Positions 8,476 through 17,581 of a stretch of DNA of 64,000 nucleotides are shown in pieces (the first letter of the stretch is position 1; every line of letters begins with the position of its first letter). Below the pieces are notes generated by a model. The model did no database searches, was not told the origin of the DNA, and was given only the letters and a program-made list of their open reading frames with translations. The stretch covers positions 267,258 to 331,257 of the forward strand of contig NZ_SWBO01000002.1 in the NCBI RefSeq assembly GCF_005116475.1. Direction: 5' to 3'. Origin of the DNA: Pedobacter cryotolerans (lineage in GTDB: Bacteria > Bacteroidota > Bacteroidia > Sphingobacteriales > Sphingobacteriaceae). Position numbers and translations under genes: made by a program.

Positions 8476-10068
8476 ATGAAAAGGTTTTCACAACTCATCC
8501 AAGAATTAGAACTGAGCAATAAAACTAATGATAAAATTGCTGCTTTGGTTTCTTATTTTACAGAAGCTGATGATAGAGACAAACCTTATGTGATTGCAAT
8601 GTTTACTGGCAAACGACCAAAAAGACCAATAACTACTGCATTAATCAAACAATGGGCAATAGAATTAAGTGGGATACCAGAATGGTTATTTGGTGAAAGT
8701 TATAGTAGTGTTGGTGATTTAAGCGAGACGATTGCTTTGGTTCTTCCTCCAGCAGAAAATGCAATTGAAAAACCTTTACACCAATGGATTGCAGAACTTG
8801 CGCAACTACAAGGTAAAACAGATGAACAGAAAAAATCCTATATTTTAGAAGCTTGGAATAGCCTAAACACCCAAGAACGTTTCATTTTTAACAAGTTAAT
8901 CTCTGGTAATTTTAGAATTGGGGTTTCTAACAAAATGTTGGTAAATGCTATTGCTAAACACAGCGAAGAAGACAGCAGCAAAATAATGCACAGTATTATG
9001 GGTAAATGGCAACCCAACGAAATCACTTATCAGGAGTTGATTGCTGGCGCTCACGTAAACACCGATAACAGTTGGCCTTACCCCTTTTGCTTGGCTTACG
9101 CTTTAGATACAGCACCCGAAAATTTAGGAGAAACAACAGCTTGGCAAGCCGAATGGAAATGGGATGGTATTCGTGGGCAAATTGTAAAACGAAATGGCGA
9201 ATTATTCATTTGGTCGCGGGGCGAAGAATTGGTTACCGATCAATTCCCAGAACTCCATTTTTTAAAAGATGAGCTGCCAGACGGAACTGTTTTAGATGGA
9301 GAAATACTTTCGGTTAAAGATGGCAAGGTACAATCATTTAGCACTTTACAACAAAGATTAAATCGTAAAACGATTAATAAATCTCAATTAAGTGATGCAC
9401 CAATTGGCTTTTATACGTATGATATTTTAGAATACGATGGCAAAGATATTCGGCAAGAACCCTTATCAGCAAGAAGAAAAATTTTGGTTGATATAATCGG
9501 TAATTTAACAACAAAAGACATCGCTTTGCTATCTCCCGTAATTGAATTTGATAGCTGGGAAAAACTAGCAGAATTGAGGGCAACTTCAAGAGAATTAAAC
9601 AGTGAAGGTTTAATGCTAAAAAAGCTGGATTCTGTTTTTCATACTGGCCGTAAACGTGGCGATTGGTGGAAATGGAAAATAAATCCTTACACTGTAGATA
9701 CAGTGATGATTTATGCTCAAAAAGGAAGCGGTAGAAGAGCCAATTTTTATACAGATTATACCTTTGCGGTTAGAGACGGAGAAAAATTAATTACCATTGC
9801 TAAAGCCTATTCTGGCTTAACAGACAAAGAAATTAAGGAGGTAAATTCGTTCGTTAATAAAAATGCTATCGAAAAATTTGGTCCAGTTAGAACGGTAAAA
9901 CCAGAACTTGTTTTTGAAATTGCTTTCGAAGGCATTGCCGAAAGTAAAAGACATAAAGCTGGTTTAGCTTTGCGTTTTCCACGTATCGCCCGATGGCGAA
10001 AAGATAAAAAAGCAGATGAAATTAATACTTTAGACGACTTAAGGCAGTTACTGAATTCTACAATATGA
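8476..10068 (+). CDS. ATP-dependent DNA ligase
   Basis: 530-residue ATP-dependent ligase. Residues ~1-200 are the N-terminal DNA-binding domain. The adenylated lysine is K228 in EWKWDGIRG (KxDG motif). VLDGEIL, EGLMLKK and WWKWKINP match later nucleotidyltransferase motifs, and an OB-fold with FEGIAES and LRFPR follows. It should seal nicks or breaks together with the neighbouring nuclease and helicase, in addition to the housekeeping NAD-dependent LigA expected elsewhere in the genome. The stop overlaps the helicase start in ATGA, so translation is coupled. Confidence 0.95.
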   Translation: MKRFSQLIQELELSNKTNDKIAALVSYFTEADDRDKPYVIAMFTGKRPKRPITTALIKQWAIELSGIPEWLFGESYSSVGDLSETIALVLPPAENAIEKPLHQWIAELAQLQGKTDEQKKSYILEAWNSLNTQERFIFNKLISGNFRIGVSNKMLVNAIAKHSEEDSSKIMHSIMGKWQPNEITYQELIAGAHVNTDNSWPYPFCLAYALDTAPENLGETTAWQAEWKWDGIRGQIVKRNGELFIWSRGEELVTDQFPELHFLKDELPDGTVLDGEILSVKDGKVQSFSTLQQRLNRKTINKSQLSDAPIGFYTYDILEYDGKDIRQEPLSARRKILVDIIGNLTTKDIALLSPVIEFDSWEKLAELRATSRELNSEGLMLKKLDSVFHTGRKRGDWWKWKINPYTVDTVMIYAQKGSGRRANFYTDYTFAVRDGEKLITIAKAYSGLTDKEIKEVNSFVNKNAIEKFGPVRTVKPELVFEIAFEGIAESKRHKAGLALRFPRIARWRKDKKADEINTLDDLRQLLNSTI

Positions 10069-12542
10069 GTTTAACCAAAACTAAAGGTTATCAGCAGGTT
10101 TTAGCTTGGCTACAAAAAGACGATAAAAAGCCATTTAAGTTTCAAGAAGAAGCTTGGAGTTATTATGCCAAAGGTTACAGTGGATTAGTAAATGCCCCTA
10201 CAGGCTTCGGAAAAACGTTTTCTTTGTTTTTAGCGGTTGTAATTGAAGGCATAAATTTAGCAGAACAGAAAGATAAAAAGAAGGTTAAAGATCGTTTACA
10301 ACTCATCTGGATTACGCCTTTACGTTCGCTAGCCAAAGATATTGCAAGGGCGATGCGAGAAGTTTTAGCAGAATTAGAACTGGATTGGTATGTTGGCGTA
10401 AGAAACGGAGATACCTCTCAGGCAGAAAAACTGCAACAAAAAAAATCGATGCCAGAGATTTTGTTGATTACTCCAGAAAGTTTACACCTTTTATTGGCGC
10501 AAAAAGGTTCATCAACTTTGTTTGAAAGCTTAAAATGTATAGTTGCAGATGAGTGGCACGAATTATTAGGCAGCAAACGTGGTGTTTTGGTAGAGTTAGC
10601 CATCTCTAGAATTAAAGGTTTGCAAAAAGCCAATAAAAAACAGCATTTAAGAGTGTGGGGCATTTCTGCAACCATTGGTAATATTGAGGAAGCTTTAGAT
10701 GTAATTGAACCAGATACAACAGCCAAAAGAACCATCATCAAAGCAAAGCTGAGTAAAAAAATCATCATCAAATCTATTTTACCAGATGACATTGAAACTT
10801 TGCCTTGGGCAGGGCATTTAGGCTTAAAATTGGCTTATAAACTCTTGCCGATAATAGAAAAAAGTAAAACCACTTTAATCTTCATCAATACTCGCGGTCA
10901 GAGTGAAATGTGGTACCAACATTTGCTAAATTTAGAACCGGAACTGGCAGGTAGAATTGCCATACACCACGGCTCCATAGATTTTGAGTTGCGCAATTGG
11001 ATTGAAGATGCTTTACATACTGGAATGTTAAAAGCTGTTATTGCTACTTCATCATTAGATTTAGGGGTAGATTTTAAACCTGTAGATACGGTTGTACAAG
11101 TAGGTTCGCCAAAAGGTGTTGCTCGTTTTCTGCAAAGAGCTGGTCGCTCAGGTCACTCGCCTGGCGAAACCTCTAAAATTTATTTTTTACCAACTCATGC
11201 TTTAGAATTGGTAGAAGCTGCCGCGATTAAAGAAGCTGCCAAAAATAACGATATAGAGAGTAGAGAGCCTGTAATTTTGGTTTTCGATACGTTAATTCAA
11301 TATTTGGTTACGCTTGCCATAGGCGATGGATTTGATGATAAAATAATTTACGAGGAAGTTAAAAATACCCACGCTTTTAAAATGCTTTTGCCCGAAGAAT
11401 GGAGTTGGGTAATGCAATTCATCACCTTTGGTGGAGATAGTTTAACAGCTTACCAAGAGTTTAAAAAAGTTGCTAAAGATGAGGAAGATGGACTTTGGAA
11501 GGTAAAAAGCCGACAAATTGCAATGCGCCACCGACTACATATTGGCACCATTGTAAGTGATGCAATGTTAAAAGTAAAATTTCTTTCTGGCGGATACATT
11601 GGAATGGTAGAAGAGTATTTTGTTTCTAAAATTAAAGCTGGCGACAGTTTTACCTTGGCAGGAAGAATTTTAGAATTTGTACAGATTAAAGATATGACAG
11701 TTATTGTTCGCAAGAGCAAACAGAAAAAAGCAATGTCGCCGAGTTGGTTAGGTGGCAGATTGCCTTTATCATCCAATCTTGGTACAGTTTTAAGAAAAAA
11801 ATACAATGAGGTACTAAATAAAACCCATCAGGAAGAAGAATTGGATATAGTTTACCCATTGTTTTTGGTTCAGCAAGAACGCTCACACGTACCCCGAAAT
11901 GATGAATTGTTAATTGAAATGATCAATAACAAAGAGGGTTTTCATCTTTTTGCTTATCCTTTTGAGGGCAGATTGGTGCATGAAATATTAGCTGCTTTAG
12001 TGGCGTATCGTTTAAGTAAACTTTTACCAATTACGTTTTCATTAGCAATGAATGATTATGGTTTTGAGCTATTGAGCGATATAGAAATACCGATGGATGA
12101 TGCCATTGCTTATGAAGTTTTTTCTCCAGAAAATTTAACAGAAGATATTTCTTTGAGCATCAATTCTACAGAAATGGCAAGGAGAAAATTTAGAGATATT
12201 GCCTGCATTTCTGGTTTGGTTTTTCAAGGTTATCCTGGCAAATACGTAGCTAATAAACATTTACAATCATCTGCTGGCTTGTTTTTTAACGTTTTTAGCG
12301 ATTACGATAAGCACAATTTGTTATTGCGTCAAGCTTATGATGAAGTCTTTTACCAGCAATTGGAAGAACCACGATTAGCCGCAGCTTTACATCGCATCCA
12401 ACAAAGCACTATTGTAATTACCCATCCAACAAGATTTACCCCACTTTCTTTCCCAATTAAGGTTGATAGTTTACGAGCCAACATGAGTTCAGAAGAATTG
12501 GAACATAGAATTGAACGTATGAAAGTTGAGATTTTTAAATAA
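10065..12542 (+). CDS. Ligase-associated DEXH-box helicase (Lhr-core-like)
   Basis: 825-residue superfamily 2 helicase. Walker A is APTGFGKT near residue 41; motif II is ADEWHELLGSKRG; motif III is SATIGN; motif VI is FLQRAGRSGHSPGE. The C-terminal part has the winged-helix/Lhr-type region. This is the helicase of the bacterial ligase-exonuclease-helicase-PdeM repair operon, probably a 3'-5' translocase on single strands. It overlaps the ligase gene by 4 bases. A 273-base spacer with repeated palindromes separates it from pdeM. Confidence 0.93.
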   Translation: MSLTKTKGYQQVLAWLQKDDKKPFKFQEEAWSYYAKGYSGLVNAPTGFGKTFSLFLAVVIEGINLAEQKDKKKVKDRLQLIWITPLRSLAKDIARAMREVLAELELDWYVGVRNGDTSQAEKLQQKKSMPEILLITPESLHLLLAQKGSSTLFESLKCIVADEWHELLGSKRGVLVELAISRIKGLQKANKKQHLRVWGISATIGNIEEALDVIEPDTTAKRTIIKAKLSKKIIIKSILPDDIETLPWAGHLGLKLAYKLLPIIEKSKTTLIFINTRGQSEMWYQHLLNLEPELAGRIAIHHGSIDFELRNWIEDALHTGMLKAVIATSSLDLGVDFKPVDTVVQVGSPKGVARFLQRAGRSGHSPGETSKIYFLPTHALELVEAAAIKEAAKNNDIESREPVILVFDTLIQYLVTLAIGDGFDDKIIYEEVKNTHAFKMLLPEEWSWVMQFITFGGDSLTAYQEFKKVAKDEEDGLWKVKSRQIAMRHRLHIGTIVSDAMLKVKFLSGGYIGMVEEYFVSKIKAGDSFTLAGRILEFVQIKDMTVIVRKSKQKKAMSPSWLGGRLPLSSNLGTVLRKKYNEVLNKTHQEEELDIVYPLFLVQQERSHVPRNDELLIEMINNKEGFHLFAYPFEGRLVHEILAALVAYRLSKLLPITFSLAMNDYGFELLSDIEIPMDDAIAYEVFSPENLTEDISLSINSTEMARRKFRDIACISGLVFQGYPGKYVANKHLQSSAGLFFNVFSDYDKHNLLLRQAYDEVFYQQLEEPRLAAALHRIQQSTIVITHPTRFTPLSFPIKVDSLRANMSSEELEHRIERMKVEIFK

Positions 12543-12548
12543 GGTCTT

Positions 12549-12796
12549 ACTTTGTCAAAGCTTTAGAAAACTAGCTCAATGCTTTGACAAAGTTAAATGA
12601 GGAATTCAATTTTAAACTTTGTCAAAGTAAATACAGTAATTTCCACAATAACTTTGACAAAGTAGAAAGCTGAACAAGCATACTTTGTCAAAGCTCTAGA
12701 AAACTAGCTCAATACTTTTATAAAGTTAAATGGGGAGTTCAATTTTAAACTTTGTCAAAGTGAATACAGTAATTTCCACAATAACTTTGACAAAGT
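12549..12796. repeat. 133-bp tandem duplication with eight ACTTTGWCAAAGT palindromes
   Basis: Palindromes start at 12549, 12581, 12616, 12651, 12682, 12714, 12749 and 12784; the second set of four repeats the first at a constant 133-bp offset. The palindrome centre alternates T and A, so neighbours pair as larger inverted repeats: ACTTTGTCAAAGC with GCTTTGACAAAGT (19-base loop) and ACTTTGTCAAAGT with ACTTTGACAAAGT (22-base loop). The sixth copy is decayed (ACTTTTATAAAGT). Position between helicase and pdeM suggests operators, an RNA structure, or both. Confidence 0.85.
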
Positions 12797-12815
12797 ATAT
12801 TTAACTTTGGCACAG

Positions 12816-13454
12816 ATGACGATAACGATTAGAGACGAAGAGCTGATTTTAGCAAAAGAAAGAGCCATTTATTTACCAAAAGAAAAACTTTTAGCCATAA
12901 GTGATTTACATTTAGGTAAAGCAGCCCATTTTCGCAAAGCTGGTTTACAAGTTCCATCTACCTTAGCACAAAGTGATTTAAATAGATTAAGTTTTTTGTT
13001 AGATGAGTATCAACCCGAAACTTTATTGATTAATGGAGATATGTTTCATCATGAATTAAATACAGATATTGATGATTTTGAAAGATGGAAAGGACAATAT
13101 CCCAACTTAAAGTTTGTTTTGGTTAAAGGAAATCATGATAAGCTAGATGAAACACAATACCAAAATTTAGGAATTGAAATACATGAACCAAGCTATTGTA
13201 CTTCAAAATTCTGTTTTATACATGATGCAATAAAATGTAAAGAAGAAAACCTTTATCCTATTAGCGGACATATCCATCCTGGCGTTTCAGTTTATGGAAA
13301 GGCAAAGCAATACCTTAAATTTCCTTGTTTTTATTTTGGTGGTAAATATGCAGTTATGCCTGCTTTTAGTGCATTTACAGGTTTAAGTTTAATTAGACCT
13401 AAAGTTAGCGAACAAGTTTACGCAATAACGCCAACAAAGGTTGTTAAGGTATAA
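12816..13454 (+). CDS. pdeM: Ligase-associated DNA damage response endonuclease PdeM
   Basis: Calcineurin-like metallophosphoesterase, last member of the ligase-associated repair set. Metal-binding motifs in order are SDLHLGKAAHF, NGDMFHHE, KGNHDK and SGHIHPG. I prefer the ATG at 12816 (MTITIRDEELIL) to the in-frame TTG at 12807. A TAACTTTG box at 12802-12809 ends only 6 bases before this ATG, implying its own promoter and almost no leader. Together with the unusual upstream repeats this suggests separate control from ligase and helicase. Confidence 0.9.
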   Translation: MTITIRDEELILAKERAIYLPKEKLLAISDLHLGKAAHFRKAGLQVPSTLAQSDLNRLSFLLDEYQPETLLINGDMFHHELNTDIDDFERWKGQYPNLKFVLVKGNHDKLDETQYQNLGIEIHEPSYCTSKFCFIHDAIKCKEENLYPISGHIHPGVSVYGKAKQYLKFPCFYFGGKYAVMPAFSAFTGLSLIRPKVSEQVYAITPTKVVKV

Positions 13455-13480
13455 AATTTAATAAATTTAGGGCTATTGGA

Positions 13481-15673
13481 TTACAAAACCAGCAAACCAA
13501 ATTCTCTCAGTATATGAATAGGTTTCGAATACCAAAACAATTCAAAATGTTCGATGGCAATCTCAAAGTCGGCTTTAACTTCTTGAAAATTTAAAGTTTG
13601 TTCATTTGAAACTGAAATTTTCTCTAAAATAACAACCAGCCACTCTCCTTCTTTTCTATTAGTTTGAATACTGAAAGTTTCCTTTTTGCTGTGGAAATTT
13701 AAAGTCATCATTTCCCAAGTATTGCCTTTTTTAGATTTGGTAAATATTTCTGTTGTTGGCTTCCCTCCTAACCAAATAATTTTGGCAGTTGGTTTAACGT
13801 TAAAATTCTCATTATCAACTAAAGCTTTATTAATAAAGTTAGATGGAATTGTTGTCCTCGGTATTTTAAAATCAAACCAATCTTGCAGTTTGTAATCGAA
13901 ACAAATGCCATGCATAAAATTGAAAAGTGATTTCTTTAATCCGAAGCTAAATTTATTATGGTCAATTCCAGTTTTGTCTGTGTAATTGATATCGTTATTG
14001 GCAAAAGTTCCAATTTCTTCAGTTTCTTTTATTACGCCAAATTTCTCTGGGTACAAACCTACCGGACTATGAGCTGTCATGGCAAATTGGTGCCAAAACC
14101 CCGATTGCAACACACCAGCTTCAAATAACTGACGGACCATTTCTAAACTATCAACCGTTTCTTGTACCGTTTGAGTTGGATAGCCGTACATTAAATAAGC
14201 GTGAACCATAATCCCTGCTTCTGTGAAGTTTCTGGTTACTTTGGCCACCTGTTCTACCGTTACACCTTTATCAATCAGTTTTAATAATCTGTCTGATGCA
14301 ACTTCTAATCCGCCAGAAACAGCAATACAGCCAGATGCTTTTAACAACAAACATAAATCGCCAGTAAAACTTTTTTCGAAACGGATGTTGGTCCACCACG
14401 TAACTGAAATTTTTCTACGTAAAATTTCTAAAGCAACTTCACGCATTAAAGCTGGTGGAGCGGCTTCATCCACAAAGTGAAAACCATTTTGGCCAGTTTG
14501 TTCTACTAATACCTCTATCCTATCTACAATTTGTTTAGCTGCAATAGGTTCGTAAATTTTAATGTAATCTAAAGATATATCACAAAAAGTACATTTACCC
14601 CAATAACATCCATGTGCCATAGTCAGTTTGTTCCAACGGCCATCGCTCCACATTCTATGCATCGGATTTACAATTTCGATAACTGATATATAGTTGTCTA
14701 GCTGTAAATCTGAATAATCTGGCGTACCTACATCAGCTTGTTTGTAATCGTTTCTTAAAGCATCATTTTTGTAAACAACTTCTCCATTTTCTAGTAAAAA
14801 AGTTCGTTTGTAGAGATTAAACTCACCATTTTTTAAAACTGCATTACAAAGTAATTCAATCGGTAATTCTCCATCATCGAGTGTAATATAATCGAAAAAC
14901 TCAAAAACTCGTTTATCTGATAAAGAACGTAATTCGGTATTTGGGAAACCACCACCCATTGATATTTTTATATGGGGATAGTTTTGTTTTACAAATTTTG
15001 CACAGCGAAAAGCTGCATATAAATTACCAGGAAACGGAACAGATATAAGGAATAATTTAGGCTGTACTTCTTCTATTCTACTTTTAAGAATGTCAATTAA
15101 GATTTTATCGATATAGGTTGGCTCCTGATTTATTGCCTCGTACAATTCATCAAAAGAATTTGCACTTCTACCCAATCGCTCTGCGTAACGGCTAAAACCA
15201 AAATTTGGATCGATGCATTCTACTATAAAATCAGAAATATCTTCTAAATATAATGTAGCTAAATGTTTGGCCTTGTCTTGCGTGCCCATTGCACCAAAAG
15301 CCCAATCAAGTTCTTCTAATTGTGCAAAGCGAGATGCTTCTGGCAAATAATCTTCTTGGCAAATCTGCAAAGCTAAAGTTGGGTTTTTACCTTGTAGAAA
15401 AGAGATAACAGAATCTATAGTTTTGAGGTATTCTTCCCATAGGGAAATAATCCGTTTAGCATTTTCAGACAGATGTTTAATTCCTCCGCCGCGGCGGATT
15501 AGGTCGCTTAACCCCTTCTTAGAGAAAAGCGCCAAAATTACTTCTATACCTAAATCTGCTTGGTTTGATGAAATACCTTTTGTATTTAAAAACCCTTTAA
15601 TATACGCAGTTGCTGGATACGGTGTATTCAGTTGTGTAAATGGCGGTGTAATTAAAAGTAGGTCGCTTTGCAA
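13481..15673 (-). CDS. B12-binding domain radical SAM protein
   Basis: 730 residues. The N-terminal ~300 residues resemble a cobalamin-binding fold (LLLITPPFTQLNTPYPA; later SMGGGFPNTE). The radical SAM core begins near residue 345 with GCYWGKCTFCD, a CX4CX2C spacing rather than the usual CX3CX2C. VDEAAPP and SGGLEVASDRLLKLIDKG fit the class. Reaction and substrate unknown; no maturation or RiPP partner lies beside it. The start appears to be TTG at 15673: no in-frame ATG exists before an upstream stop, and a TATTTTTG box lies at 15690-15697. Convergent with pdeM, 26 bases apart. Confidence 0.8.
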   Translation of the reverse strand: MQSDLLLITPPFTQLNTPYPATAYIKGFLNTKGISSNQADLGIEVILALFSKKGLSDLIRRGGGIKHLSENAKRIISLWEEYLKTIDSVISFLQGKNPTLALQICQEDYLPEASRFAQLEELDWAFGAMGTQDKAKHLATLYLEDISDFIVECIDPNFGFSRYAERLGRSANSFDELYEAINQEPTYIDKILIDILKSRIEEVQPKLFLISVPFPGNLYAAFRCAKFVKQNYPHIKISMGGGFPNTELRSLSDKRVFEFFDYITLDDGELPIELLCNAVLKNGEFNLYKRTFLLENGEVVYKNDALRNDYKQADVGTPDYSDLQLDNYISVIEIVNPMHRMWSDGRWNKLTMAHGCYWGKCTFCDISLDYIKIYEPIAAKQIVDRIEVLVEQTGQNGFHFVDEAAPPALMREVALEILRRKISVTWWTNIRFEKSFTGDLCLLLKASGCIAVSGGLEVASDRLLKLIDKGVTVEQVAKVTRNFTEAGIMVHAYLMYGYPTQTVQETVDSLEMVRQLFEAGVLQSGFWHQFAMTAHSPVGLYPEKFGVIKETEEIGTFANNDINYTDKTGIDHNKFSFGLKKSLFNFMHGICFDYKLQDWFDFKIPRTTIPSNFINKALVDNENFNVKPTAKIIWLGGKPTTEIFTKSKKGNTWEMMTLNFHSKKETFSIQTNRKEGEWLVVILEKISVSNEQTLNFQEVKADFEIAIEHFELFWYSKPIHILREFGLLVL

Positions 15674-15721
15674 AAGGATATATTTTGTGCAAAAATACAG
15701 GAATTTTCATCATTAAAGATT

Positions 15722-16093
15722 TTAAACAAATCTTTTTAGCTCAAAGATCATCCAAAACAAGAATAAAACTCCAGTAAAAAAGTATATGATAAACAATATA
15801 TAAAACTTACTATAACCTAGCTCTTTAAACTTAGCAAACGCTTGTTTTATCTTTCTTTCATAAATAAATCCAATTAGTAAATGAAATGCCGTTATAACAC
15901 CGAAGATAATTTTCCAATACTTTATGTCAAAATATTCAGTTAGAAAAACAACTTGTGAGGCGTTTAGAATAACTAGTAGTGAGTTACTAAAATTATAATC
16001 TGCTCTATCAGTGTTATTGTTATTTAATAAAGTTTTTGTTAAGTACAAAGAAAACACATTCCATGAAATTAATATTCTGATCAAAAGTGTCAT
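15722..16093 (-). CDS. Small integral membrane protein of unknown function
   Basis: 123 residues from the ATG at 16093, whose codon overlaps the stop of the flavoprotein gene in ATGA, which favours this start over the earlier one at 16132. Four hydrophobic stretches are visible (LLIRILISWNVFSLYL, SLLVILNASQVVFL, IIFGVITAFHLLIGFIY, FYILFIIYFFTGVLFLFWM), separated by short polar loops such as an Asn-rich NNNNTDRAD. I do not recognise the family. Coupled translation with the flavoprotein suggests co-expression, nothing more. Confidence 0.6.
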   Translation of the reverse strand: MTLLIRILISWNVFSLYLTKTLLNNNNTDRADYNFSNSLLVILNASQVVFLTEYFDIKYWKIIFGVITAFHLLIGFIYERKIKQAFAKFKELGYSKFYILFIIYFFTGVLFLFWMIFELKRFV

Positions 16094-17280
16094 ATATTCT
16101 GTGCGATTACAAAACCACTTGCCCAAGCCCACTGAAAGTTATAACCACCCAACCAACCTGTAACATCCATACATTCGCCACCAAAATATAAACCAGGTAT
16201 TTTTTTGCATTCTAAGGTTTTAGAAGAAATTTCATTGGTATCAATTCCACCACGCATAACTTCTGCTTTGTCATAACCTTTATCACCTGCAGGTTTCACC
16301 TTAAACTCATGAATAGTTTTAAAAATGAGTTCCATTTCTGATTTGCTTAAATCTGCAACGGTTTTAGTAAGTGGTAAAAATTTGCCTAAAGCATCTGTAA
16401 ATTTCTTAGCGTAAAATCTGTTTAACAAAGTTGATAACAATGTTTTGCCGTTGGTTTTACGTTCTTCTTCTATTAATTCAATGATATTTTGATTGGGCAA
16501 TAAGTTGATATTAAACACTTCTCCTCTGCGCCAATAGCTCGAAATCTGCAAAATTGCTGGACCGCTTAAACCCCAATGAGTAAATAAAATATTCTCTTCG
16601 AAGGACATTTCATCATTGCTCACTTCACAAAAAACTGAATTACCCGAAAGTTGAGCATACCAATCTTCATCTTTACCAGTAATTGTTAACGGTACCAAAG
16701 CTGGAGCAGTTTCAATTATATTTAGTCCGTTGTTACGAGCAAATCTTAACGCAAAATCTGTTGCTCCCATTTTTGGGATGGGTAAACCGCCACTTGCCAC
16801 AACTACTTTAGGTGCAATAATTGATTTTGTTTTTTCGCCTAAAACATAGCTAACTTTAAAACCTTCTGATGTTTGTTCGATGTCTTTTACATCTATGTTG
16901 CACCAAATTTCTTGTTCCATTTCTTCGCAAAGAGATGTAAAAACGGCTACAATGTCTTTCGCATTTTTATCTACTGGAAATAACTGACCTAAAGTTTTTT
17001 CGCCGCCAACTATACCATAAGTTTCAAAAAAGCTGATGGTATCATCAACTGTCCATTGGTTAAAAGACGACTTTAAAAAATGTGGATTTGCAGAAATAAA
17101 CTGTTCTGTAGTTGCAAATTGGTTGGTGTAGTTACATCTGCCACCACCAGAAATTAAGATTTTAGCACCTGGCTTACTGTTTTTTTCGAGCACGATTACC
17201 TTTTTGCCTAAAAAACCTGCTTGCACCGCACACATTAATCCGCAAGCACCGGCACCAATAATTATTGCATCTACATTCAT
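16090..17280 (-). CDS. BaiN/HI0933-family FAD-dependent oxidoreductase
   Basis: About 396-residue flavoprotein of the HI0933/YhiN group. The N-terminus AIIIGAGACGLMCA is the FAD Rossmann motif, followed by GGGRCNYTN, diagnostic for this family, and a C-terminal GGECMDVTGWLGGYNFQ. Some relatives reduce bile acid intermediates, but the physiological substrate here is unknown. The ATG at 17280 is preferred to one at 17337, because the Rossmann fold starts at once and TACCTTTG lies 5 bases upstream (17286-17293), giving a near-leaderless transcript. Confidence 0.88.
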   Translation of the reverse strand: MNVDAIIIGAGACGLMCAVQAGFLGKKVIVLEKNSKPGAKILISGGGRCNYTNQFATTEQFISANPHFLKSSFNQWTVDDTISFFETYGIVGGEKTLGQLFPVDKNAKDIVAVFTSLCEEMEQEIWCNIDVKDIEQTSEGFKVSYVLGEKTKSIIAPKVVVASGGLPIPKMGATDFALRFARNNGLNIIETAPALVPLTITGKDEDWYAQLSGNSVFCEVSNDEMSFEENILFTHWGLSGPAILQISSYWRRGEVFNINLLPNQNIIELIEEERKTNGKTLLSTLLNRFYAKKFTDALGKFLPLTKTVADLSKSEMELIFKTIHEFKVKPAGDKGYDKAEVMRGGIDTNEISSKTLECKKIPGLYFGGECMDVTGWLGGYNFQWAWASGFVIAQNI

Positions 17281-17352
17281 TGGTGCAAAGGTATAAGTTT
17301 TGATTGGTTGCTCTGGTGTTTTTATAGATAGTAGCACTGTCTTTTGTAAAAT

Positions 17353-17474
17353 AGCCCTGACAGCAGTAGAAATACTTTTTGTTGCTACTGATCTTTCAAA
17401 CTTCGTAAGTTTTAAAAACTTACGAAGTTTCTTCCACCAACAATCACAAAAAGATTGTAGCGGATGGCGGGACT
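17353..17474 (+). repeat. Composite inverted-repeat element, copy C
   Basis: Left arm AGCCCTGACAGCAGTAGAAA then a T run; right arm ACAAAAAGATTGTAGCGG then GGCGGGACT. The loop holds a perfect 15-bp hairpin (17398-17412 with 17416-17430, arms AAACTTCGTAAGTTT) in place of the GTCA hairpin seen in other copies. It takes up most of the 301-base gap between the divergent flavoprotein and purK genes; apart from promoters I see nothing else there. Confidence 0.65.
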
Positions 17475-17554
17475 ATCCAAAAATGGGTGTAAAATATTGC
17501 GCTTCTAATCTTAATCTAAGATGCAATTAAAGCAATTTTATAGGTAAATTTTGT

Positions 17555-17562
17555 TATTTTTG
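17555..17562 (+). promoter_or_regulatory. -7 box of purK promoter (TATTTTTG)
   Basis: Matches the Bacteroidetes TAnnTTTG box, ending 19 bases before the purK ATG. No convincing TTTG at the usual -33 distance. Confidence 0.5.
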
Positions 17563-17581
17563 CACAAACTCTAAGGCAACA

